Positions 35,743 through 44,790 of a stretch of 64,000 nt of DNA are shown piece by piece. The position numbers were made by a program, and so were the translations under genes. Every line of letters begins with the position of its first letter. The first letter of the stretch is position 1. Origin of the DNA: Periconia sp. R9002 (Eukaryota; Ascomycota; Dothideomycetes; Pleosporales; Periconiaceae). Where the stretch lies: contig JAMAHW010000017.1 of the NCBI GenBank assembly GCA_023627715.1, positions 186,001-250,000 on the forward strand, read 5' to 3'. The notes beneath the pieces are model-generated. The model ran no database searches, was not told where the DNA came from, and saw only the letters and a program-made list of their open reading frames with translations.

Positions 35743-36698
35743 TCACGGCGCATCCTTTCGGGATCCCTTCACCTCCTTGGGCCTCGGCCTCGCACTCGAA
35801 CAACAGGCTCTGGCAAAGGCCAAGCTGGGGCTCCCTTCTTCTCGCCTGCCCCATGCCCGCCCCAGCAGCCAATCCGTCACGCTGACCACCTTGGCCGTAT
35901 GCCTTTCCCACTCGCCGTTTTCCTCCACATGCTCAATCGTGTGTTTTACGATCCTCCCCTCTTCGTCAAATTCAAACTTGAACAAGCCCGAGAATTTGTG
36001 GTGCGCATGCCGGTCTCCTCCGCCTCCGACGATGCTCATCATCTTCTCCACAGCTTCGCTCACTGGCCCATGCTCCTTCTTCCCGCATGTTTCCCATTTG
36101 ACAATGAGTTTTGCCTGGCCTGCTTCGCCGCCATGGCATGCCCCATGCTTCACCATGCGCTCGGACAGAATATTCAGCTTGACGTCTCCCAGAACAGGCA
36201 CTCGTCCCCAGGCCACTGGCGCTGTCCATAGAGCGGCCGTATATGCGAGTTTGCCGCGGACTGACGGGAGGCTCGGATGAGTGGAGGGGAATAGTTCGAG
36301 GCTGATTTGCGGCGACAGTATGTCCTGGGGAAGCGGCGTTACGAGTAGCGTCGGAAGACGTTCGTGAAGTATCCGTATCGCTAGCGGAATCCATCAGTAT
36401 CAGTGTTTGCTGCAAGAGGAAAATTGTGCAACTTACTCTTCCCCAATTTGAGATCGCGCTCGTTCGGCCGAGGGTGATCATCGCGATCTTGTGAGTCCAG
36501 GCATTTTGAAGAGCTGGTAAACCACGTCCGCGCTACTGAGGCCTGTCGTGGTCGGATGTCGGTGATGGTGCGCTGATTCTGGTATTGTTTGAGGCCCAGC
36601 ACCCGGGCCGTGGAGAGATGGCCAGATGCAAATCGCGGGGGCAGCTGTGCGCGGCTGGACGACGAAAACAATCTTCGCATAAGACGACCGGAGGTCAT
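35743..36698 (-). CDS. Conserved fungal protein, probably mitochondrial, unknown function
   Basis: Two exons, 36437..36698 and 35743..36380 (56-nt intron, GTAAGT/CTAG), 299 residues. The N-terminus (MTSGRLMRRLFSSSSRAQ) is Arg/Ser-rich without acidic residues, like a mitochondrial presequence. After it the chain reads LGKTIRILHERLPTLLVTPL across the splice, then ISLELFPSTHP, WTAPVAWGRVPVLGDVKLNI, ERMVKHGACHG, KLIVKWETCGK and GLFKFEFDEEGRIVKHTIEH before TDWLLG. The pattern of short strands with a final 'FEFDEEGRIVKHTIEH' strand suggests an NTF2-like (DUF2358-type) fold, but this is an impression. I recognise it as conserved in fungi and cannot name a function. Confidence 0.75.
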
Positions 36699-37187
36699 GA
36701 GTAAGAATATACGACCATAGGGCAGCAGGCGTGCATGCAGGTGTATAGAGGTAAGGTAGATGTTAGGTCGCACAGCAAGTTAGTGTGGTGGAAGTAGTTG
36801 GGTGGAGAAGCAAATGCCGGGGGGGGGGGGTTCTTGGTAGCGATAAGATAACGCAACCCCGGAAAATAGCCATGACATAACGCCAGGTGCGGAATGGACA
36901 AAAAATAGGGCTACTACAGTACAGCAGAGAGAGAGAGAAGCGGCTAATCTTCGACACCATCTACACCACCCCCGCCCAGCAGTAACCCGTTCTTCTTCCC
37001 CGTTTACGTCACGAGTAACCAACCCTTGGTCAGGTAGCCAAAGCATACATATATAATGTAGCCCCCGATTTGAAGTTGTCCCCGCGGTCTGGCTAACCAA
37101 GCTTTTATATTAAACTCAAAAAAACAACATACCGTTTGTTGCAGCCAACTGCAATCTTATTTTCCATTCAACTCCCACTTAAGCACA
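36699..37187. promoter_or_regulatory. Divergent promoter region, mitochondrial-like protein / SDR gene
   Basis: 489 bp between start codons, including a poly-G run at about 36819-36829 and a TATATAA-like stretch near 37050. Promoter role is inferred from position. Confidence 0.4.
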
Positions 37188-38099
37188 ATGTCTGGAAAGC
37201 GAATTGTTTTCACGGGAGGCTCAGGCAAAGCCGGTCGCCATGCAATACCCTACCTCGTCCAACAAGGCTACGAGGTCCTCAATGTTGACTTGACGCCGTT
37301 TCCAGACCCAGACGCAGGCGTCTTCACTTTGAAAGCCGACCTCACCGATTCGGGCCAATGTTTCAATGCCTTGACCTCGCACTTTGACTTTGCGGGTTAC
37401 GAAGGACCTCACCCTCCAGGTCCCCCAGACGCAGTCATTCACTTCGCGGCGTATGCTCGAAACATGTTGGTGCCAGATAACGAGTGTTTCCGAGGAAATG
37501 TCACATCGACATACAATGTCATCGAAGCCGCGTGCAAGCTTAAAGTACCAAAAGTAATCATTGCTTCAAGCGAGACCACATACGAGGTATGTTTCGGTCA
37601 GGGCGATCTCGACTACACGTCGTTCCCGCTGGACGAGGACACCGACGTCAACCCCATGGACACGTATGCCATCTCAAAGCTAGTCGGCGAGCGCTGTGCT
37701 CGTGGTTTCGCCCGCCGTTTTGATGCCGACATTTACGCTCTTCGTATCGGCAATGTAGTCGAGCCTCACGAATATGAGCGAGACTTTCCAAAGTACATTG
37801 CCGATCCCAAACTGCGCAAGAGAAATGCCTGGTCGTATATCGACGCTAGAGACCTAGGTCAGATTTGCGACTTGTGCATCAAAAAGGACGGTCTTGGTTT
37901 CCAGGTGTTCAATGCGACCAATGATACTATAACAGCCACTTTCCCGACCCGCCAGTTTCTCGAGCAGTGGTGTCCGAATACACCCATTAGGAGGGAGCTA
38001 GAGGAATTCGAGGCACCGTTGAGCAACAGGAAGATTCGCGAGGTGTTGGGATTCAAGGAGAATCACAACTGGAGAAAGTATTATAACCCCGAGAATTAG
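37188..38099 (+). CDS. NAD-dependent epimerase/dehydratase (extended SDR)
   Basis: Intronless, 303 residues. The Rossmann TGxxGxxG motif is TGGSGKAG (residues 9-16), D34 ends the second strand (favouring NAD over NADP), and the active-site set is S128 (IIASSETTYE), Y160 and K164 (YAISK). It resembles UDP-sugar epimerase-like SDRs, including WSYIDARDLGQIC in the substrate lobe, but is shorter than true GalE. No signal peptide is seen, so it is probably cytosolic. Substrate is unknown. Confidence 0.85.
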   Translation: MSGKRIVFTGGSGKAGRHAIPYLVQQGYEVLNVDLTPFPDPDAGVFTLKADLTDSGQCFNALTSHFDFAGYEGPHPPGPPDAVIHFAAYARNMLVPDNECFRGNVTSTYNVIEAACKLKVPKVIIASSETTYEVCFGQGDLDYTSFPLDEDTDVNPMDTYAISKLVGERCARGFARRFDADIYALRIGNVVEPHEYERDFPKYIADPKLRKRNAWSYIDARDLGQICDLCIKKDGLGFQVFNATNDTITATFPTRQFLEQWCPNTPIRRELEEFEAPLSNRKIREVLGFKENHNWRKYYNPEN

Positions 38100-38402
38100 A
38101 ATGCATAGTTTCAAATACTTAGTAGCAATTGAAAAGAATATTTTTCACCAAAAGATGATGGATATCACCTAAGTCAACAATGATGGTTGGCGGTTGGGTT
38201 TAATTGAGTTCGACTCGTCAACTAGCGCCTTGGCAGCAACTCCGATTCTCGCGGGTCTGGGCTCTGAACTTTTTTTGTTTGACCCTGTGCTTGCTCTCGT
38301 GTTGTCTCCGTTCGATACCCCGAGTCGTCTGCGTTTTGCATCTTTTCGAGTCCTGTTGCATTGAGCCGCTCTTTTTGTTGTACTACCTTTTGTATCTTCA
38401 CA
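38100..38402. other. Intergenic region upstream of GGC1
   Basis: 303 bp of tandem-gene spacer containing the 3' UTR of the SDR gene and the GGC1 promoter with a T/C-rich stretch before the start. Nothing else is seen. Confidence 0.5.
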
Positions 38403-39580
38403 ATGGCCCCCTCAGTATCAGATGCCGCGGCCAAGGTCGCTGATGTCGCCGCCAGCACCAAGTCATCGGCCAAGGACTTCAAGAAGGAATCAACGACAGC
38501 CCGTATGCTGGGTGCTGGTATGTGTATTCGGATTCAAGAATTGAGAGGGGGCGTCATGTACTGACTGTGAGTAGGATGTGCCGGTATCGCAGAGCTCATG
38601 GTTTTCCATCCCGTCGATACGACCGCAAAGCGATTGATGAGCAACTACGGCAAGGTATACGCACCTCTATCGAGATTTGATCAATTCGAATGCTGACCGG
38701 TTCCCCGTCAGATCACTTCTGCTGCGCAATTGAACACCGTCGTTTTCAAGGATAAGGCGAACGCATCTGTGGGAGGCCGTTTTCTGTCCTTATTCCCCGG
38801 TCTGGGATATGCCGCTGCTTACAAGGTACACATTCTTTTCGGAATGGCCGGAACGATGGATTGACAAGCCCCAGATTCTTCAACGCGTGTACAAGTATGG
38901 CGGTCAGCCATTTGCTAGAGATTACCTCGCGAAAAACCACGGGGATAGCTTCGATCGCACATTTGGAAAGGGCAACGGCAAGGCTATAATGCACGCGACC
39001 GCCGGAAGTCTGATTGGAATTGGTGAAATCGTCATTCTGCCGCTGGATGTCCTCAAGATCAAGCGCCAGACCAACCCCGAGGCTTTCAGGGGCCGAGGGC
39101 TGTTCAAGATTATTGCAGACGAAGGTTTCGGTCTATACCGTGGTTGGGGCTGGACGGCCGCACGTAACGCGCCCGGCTCATTTGCGGTATGTTTTCAGCG
39201 CACACAAACGTTCTATTGCTGGCATGGACTGACGAGTATAACAGCTGTTTGGTGGTTCTGCTGCAGCCAAAGAATACCTTTACAAACTTCAGGATTACAA
39301 CGCCGCTTCGTGGGGCCAGAACTTCGTCGCTTCGATTGCCGGTGCCAGCGCCTCTCTCATTGTCTCCGCGCCCCTTGACGTGATCAAGACCAGGATCCAG
39401 AACAGGAACTTCGACAACCCCGAGAGCGGTTTCAAGATTGTCTCCAAGATGATGCGCAACGAAGGCTTCAGCTCTTTCTTCAAGGGTCTGACGCCCAAGC
39501 TCCTCATGACTGGACCTAAGCTCGTCTTCTCCTTCTGGCTGGCGCAAACACTTATCCCCGCTTTTAACAAGGTGTTGTAG
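38403..39580 (+). CDS. GGC1: Mitochondrial GTP/GDP carrier
   Basis: Five exons: 38403..38517, 38575..38654, 38712..38825, 38875..39186 and 39245..39580, 318 residues. GGC1 exchanges GTP for GDP across the inner mitochondrial membrane and affects mitochondrial iron balance. Three mitochondrial-carrier repeats are marked by FHPVDTTAKR, LPLDVLKIKR and APLDVIKTR. GGC1-specific blocks include YKYGGQPFA, KIKRQTNPEAFRGRG, YRGWGWTAARNAPGSFA then LFGG across intron 4, and FKGLTPKLLMTGPKLVFSF. The N-terminal ~30 residues are poorly conserved. Introns are 49-58 nt with standard signals. Confidence 0.94.
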
Positions 39581-40552
39581 GTGTGTTTTGTGTAGCTGTA
39601 GACTTTTTCACGGTGTACCATATTAGGGCTTCCAGGGTGTAAACGACAAAACGGGTTTATCAAGACTTTTACGTGTTTGCGGCGTCCTTCTCTCCATGTG
39701 CTGCGGGCTGGATTTTTTAAATTATATATGTATTAATCAATCAATATCTCCAATCATGACCTATCACGAATGCAGCCAGATCTTGATTTGATATACATAT
39801 GTAATTTCTTTCAAGCACAAACGTGCATGTGTATATACGTGGCACGCGAAGTTTGCGTCCATACTCGAACCAGCTACCTATGTCGATATCACTAGTGTGT
39901 TATTTGCTATTGCGACCCTGTTTCTTCCTTTCATACCTCTCAAGAGATATATACATATGTATCTCTATTTGTGTGTATGTATGTGACTGAACATGTGCGC
40001 ATCCTCTAGGTATCATAACAATACGTGAGCGGGTCTATGTACACATGCGTACTATAATCCATACACAAACAGATAAACCGACGCGAATACAACGCTGATG
40101 ATGCAAGCGTGGGCTCATCGCGTCACGTGTATGCATTTATCATCAATCACATCCAAGCTTGAGCAATGTTGAATGAGGCTCAAGTGCTGTCTGACTCATG
40201 TGTGCTATATTGCGCAGCATTGTATATGCCTTGGCAGGGATGCAGTCACACCTAAGACAAGCCATCATCATGTGCAATATCGGTATTATGGCGAAGGCAA
40301 CAAAGATAGATCCCTTTGTATGATGTATGTGCAGACAACGTGATGATGGATGTACAGAGGTGTACCTTGTGATTGCGTGGGTGAACGCTATACTATACCT
40401 TCTCGGGATTAGTGCCATCCTCCTCATCGCAACCCTACGAGTCCGACCACAACCACACCGCTGCCACTACCTACATATACTCACCTCAGTCTCCGCTACC
40501 ACCTCAACATACCAACATACCGCTTCACTCTACAACCGTATCCGTCGCAAAC
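39581..40552. other. AT-rich intergenic region upstream of YPT1
   Basis: 972 bp of tandem-gene spacer, AT-rich with repeated TATGTA/TACATA motifs at 39715-40000; holds the GGC1 3' UTR and YPT1 promoter. Pyrimidine-rich before the YPT1 start. No gene recognised. Confidence 0.5.
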
Positions 40553-41602
40553 ATGAACCCGGAGTGGTACGTATCCTCCACCTCGCCCCAGCTCTCAGCG
40601 CCACAACAGGATCTTACGAAGAAAGAGGGCCGCCGTAGTGAGCATGGGCTGTGTAGAAAGAGATCGCTAACTTGTGTCCAACAGAGTTGCCTTTGTTCCT
40701 CTTCTTCATACGCTGCCGCCTATGCCTTTCTACCTGCCATAATAACCGCTTCTTTCGCTGTCGTTGTTGGTGTAGCCTCTGGGACACCCCACTAACATGT
40801 GTTTCTCGTAGATACGACTATCTCTTTAAGCTCCTCCTCATCGGAGACTCTGGTGTCGGAAAGTCTTGTTTGTTGCTCCGTTTTGCCGATGACACATATA
40901 CCGAGAGCTACATCTCCACCATCGGTGTCGACTTCGTACGTGCTCCACGCAACGTTGCTGCCTGCATCGTAGCGCCAGGGTTTGTACCGAATACTTGCTG
41001 ACCTGGGCACAGAAAATCCGAACCATCGAGTTGGACGGCAAGACCGTGAAACTACAAATCGTATGTCTGCCTTCTCATGTTTCATAGTGTGCATGTGTGC
41101 TAATGTTTGAATGACAGTGGGATACCGCCGGCCAAGAGCGCTTCCGCACCATCACCTCATCGTACTATCGAGGTGCCCACGGCATCTGCGTCGTCTACGA
41201 TGTCACCGATATGGATTCGTTCAACAACGTCAAGCAGTGGTTGCAGGAGATTGACCGTTATGCTACCGAGGGCGTGAACAAACTGCTCGTAGGCAACAAA
41301 TCCGATATGGCGGACAAGAAGGTTGTCGAGTACACCGTCGCAAAGGTTCGTCCGATCCCATGGAAATCATAACTCAGCATATGCAAGAGGCTAACGATTT
41401 GGAACAGGAATTCGCGGACAGCCTCGGCATCCCCTTCCTCGAGACTTCGGCCAAGAGCGCTACCAATGTCGAGCAAGCTTTCCTGACCATGGCCCGCCAG
41501 ATCAAGGAGCGCATGGGTACAACGACCGCCAACAATAAGCCCACAGTGCCTATCGGTCCCGGCCAGGGTGTTAACAACGGCTCCGGTGGCGGCTGCTGCT
41601 AG
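40553..41602 (+). CDS. YPT1: Rab1-type small GTPase Ypt1
   Basis: Five exons: 40553..40563, 40812..40935, 41013..41060, 41118..41345 and 41408..41602, 201 residues. Ypt1/Rab1 controls ER-Golgi traffic and autophagosome formation. Motifs: P-loop GDSGVGKS (15-22), switch [15 protein letters not shown], switch [23 protein letters not shown] and the geranylgeranylated C-terminus GGCC. The first exon is only 11 nt (M-N-P plus GA); joining it to the exon at 40812 through a GTGGTA donor gives [13 protein letters not shown], the invariant Ypt1 start. The better-looking GTACGT three bases downstream would create an in-frame TGA. Intron 1 is 248 nt; the others are 57-77 nt. Confidence 0.95.
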
Positions 41603-42389
41603 AGGGTGCCACGAGAAGAAAGTCATGTTGTCGTTCAAGGCGCTGGTGTCGGTACTTAATGGCCCTGCTTACGTTTCTCTCCGTGACGGCGATGCGCAGT
41701 CCACTCCCGCCGTTTTACTCCTCTGCATGTCGTAGACGGGTTGTTTCGCCATTTTCTTGGTTGGTCATTTGGGGACTTCGAATAGTGATCTTTTTTGTGC
41801 ATTCTGGAAGGACAATACGGTCACACGGCAAAGCCTGCTAGTCGAGAAATTGGACAGAGTAGAAATGACTGCTATCATGGCTACATTGTGTGATTGTTGG
41901 GTTTTCCTTGCCTTTCCTCTTTTTTTGTCCGGGGTTCTTTTAGTACAGTGAATATACATATTTATTCCTTAACTGCATGAAGACAAGGCTCTCCTATTAC
42001 CTGCCACAGTCCTCGAGAAACGACATGGTCAAGATCCGCGATTTTGCATATCTACGAATGAGTGCGGAGTTTATAATAGTATTCCAAGATGATTTTGCTT
42101 CTGGTTCGGAACGGCAAGCGGAAGAGTCTTGTTTCGTGTTAATCACCTTCCTAACGCGGTGCAGGCTCTGTTAAACACACCAAACCAGGCAACCAGCCCT
42201 ATTATGACTATGATGGGTGCGCCATGCTTCTAACACTCTCAACGTCCTTTCCCGTACCTACTTGATTAATACTTCTTCTGCAGTTCGTTACAATCCTCGT
42301 CGCTCGCTCCAGAAAGTGTGTTTTCAGCTTAACCACTGTGTTCTCGCTTTTCAGTTTGTCGTACGCACACGCTCCATGTCAGACAAACA
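41603..42389. other. Intergenic region between YPT1 and MFS gene
   Basis: 787 bp of spacer between two plus-strand genes; only 3' UTR and promoter sequence is expected. No gene recognised. Confidence 0.5.
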
Positions 42390-43955
42390 ATGGGAAGCCA
42401 TCATGCCGTCACAAAAGCCATCTTATGGCTCTCCGATGAACTGGGCATCAAAACAATGATATCTGTTAGCAAAGACGTCTACATCATCATTCTAGCTCGC
42501 TACCTCCGGCTGTTCGGCTACAGCGCCGTGGCTCTCATCCTCGCGCTTTACTTCGAAGAGCTGGGATTCTCGGATACATCGATCGGGCTTTTTATGACGC
42601 TCACATTACTTGGCGATGTCTGCATCAGCCTGTTACTCACGCTCGTCGCCGACGCACTGGGCCGACGCATCACCATGTTTATGGGCGCCGTTGCCATGGC
42701 GGTGTCTGGTGCGGTTTTTGCCCTCACGAGCAATTACGTTGCTCTGCTTATGGCCGCCATATTGGGCGTGATTAGTCCAACGGGGAACGAAATTGGTCCG
42801 TTCAAAGCAGTCGAGGAATCGACGCTGGCGCATCTTGTTCCTGAGTCCAAGCGCGCAGATGTGTTTACTTGGTATGTTGTTATGGCCGTGTTGGGTACGT
42901 CGAGTGGTTTGGTGGCAGGGGGTCAGATCGTTGATCGGCTTTTGGCTCTGGAGAATTGGAAGACGGCGGACGCGTATCGTGCACTCTTCTGGGTATACAC
43001 GGGAATCGGGTTTGGTAAGGCGCTGTTGACGATGTTTCTGAGCCGCCAGTGTGAGCGGATTGACAAGCCAGATGGCGATGAGACTGAACCATTGCTGAAT
43101 GGTCACGACGATAGCGATTCTCTTCAGAATGATGCTAGTGAACAGACTTCATCTGAAGGAAGTGCTCGAGAGATCCGCAAAGGTTCAAGTCGCCGCAGCC
43201 GGAATCCCATCAGCAGAATATCTAAACCTACGCGATGGATCTTGTTGAAGCTGTGCAGTCTCTTCTTTCTCGACTCGCTCGGCAGTGGTATGGTGCCTTT
43301 CTCTCTCATCAACTTCTATCTGGATCGCAAGTTTCAACTTGATAAAGGGAAACTCGGTGGTATCATGTCGGCTACTTGGTATGAAATACATATACTCCTA
43401 ATCTCTATATATCATGTCATCTAACTCTACACCAGGACAATTTCGACTATAGGAAACGTATTTGCATCATCAGTAGCAAAGCGGCTTGGTCTCATACCAG
43501 CCATGGTAGTCACACACCTCCCCAGCTCCATTTTCTTAGCGTTGCTGCCGGCGCCCGCCGGTTTACCTTGGACCATTTGCCTACTCGTTGCCCGAGCCGT
43601 CCTGAATAGCATGGACCAAGCACCACGATCAGCATTTCTATCCATGGTGGTTAAACCGGAGGAATTGACGGCAGTTATGGGTGTGATCAACATTCTCAAG
43701 ATTTTGAGTCAGAGTGGCGGGCCCTGGATCACTGGACTGTTGGCTGACCGCAAACTCTTTTGGGTAGCTTTTGTCGTTGCAGGATCCCTCAAAGGAGCAT
43801 ACGACCTTCTGCTATTGATGCTATTTGCTGGCCGAGTACATAAGCCCGAGCCCGAGGGGCGCGAGCATATCAGGACGGCCGCTCCTATCTCGGAAGGGAT
43901 TGAGCGTGTGGAAGAGGACGATGAAACGGACCGAGGGCACGAATCGGATGGATGA
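42390..43955 (+). CDS. Major facilitator superfamily transporter
   Basis: Two exons, 42390..43378 and 43436..43955 (57-nt intron, CTAAC branch site), 502 residues. About 11-12 hydrophobic helices are visible. The MFS loop 2-3 signature appears as LVADALGRRITMFMGA. A polar loop of ~75 residues (DKPDGDETEPLLNG ... SSRRSRNPIS) separates the two halves, and the C-terminus is acidic. Conserved GxxSPTGNEIGPFKAVEES and MDQAPRSAFLSMVV segments mark it as a distinct fungal MFS subgroup I cannot name. The substrate is unknown; neighbours give no clue. Confidence 0.85.
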
Positions 43956-44790
43956 GGTTTGTCTCCCAGAAAATCCTTGCTCCGTTTTCGGCAAATCCAA
44001 ACTGTTGTGGTCACAGTCTACAAGGTGGCAAATCCCAATCAGACACTCCTCGGATCCAGGCACTCAGGGTCCAGCGCTCGGAACGTTCAAGATGTCTGGA
44101 GTCTCGCTTAGTGAGATGGCACGTGCAGTCTGCCCCCTGAACCGTCAGTCAGGCTGGGAAGGCAATGTGTCGATGTGTAATGACAAACATCATGAAGGCG
44201 AATAGTTACCAGACTATCAGTTGGAAGCAGAGACGCTTAAGCATAGGTTATCTAAGCGGTCTCTATGGATCATGTGAGGCATTGTCACGCAAGCATCATG
44301 AAGTGGTGGCACTCACAACTTTGCTTCTAATGCCTTAACCTCGGAGATCAACGGATCGGCACGCTAGTCTTGTCTCGGACTTAGCGTGGACCCTGAAATG
44401 TAAGACGCGATAAAGTGGCCGAGGGCGCATTCAATTGTTTCCCCCAACTTTGTCACAAAGAGAACAGTCATCTCTCCTTACACCGACAACTGTCCAACAC
44501 TCTCTATGACCACCGTTATCAGCTTCGCTCCCTTTCTCCCAAGTTTTTAAACTCTTATCACTCTCATTGCCTCATTCAAAACCGTCCAAGCTCACCACTT
44601 GAACTTCCTATCCCTCTCAGCCCTATCTCCAAACCGGAACACGAACACTCCAACAGCAAAGAAACAGACTTCAGCTCCACGCCTAATATCTCTCAAACTG
44701 GACGGCCACAAAAATTTCATACAGGCGCGGTAATATCTCACATGTCTGGCAGCCAGCGGTAGAAGGTCACACGGTCACGCGCGACTCAAC
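43956..44790. other. Intergenic region upstream of PABA synthase gene
   Basis: 835 bp between two plus-strand genes with 3' UTR and promoter sequence. Open frames are short and unrecognised. Confidence 0.5.
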
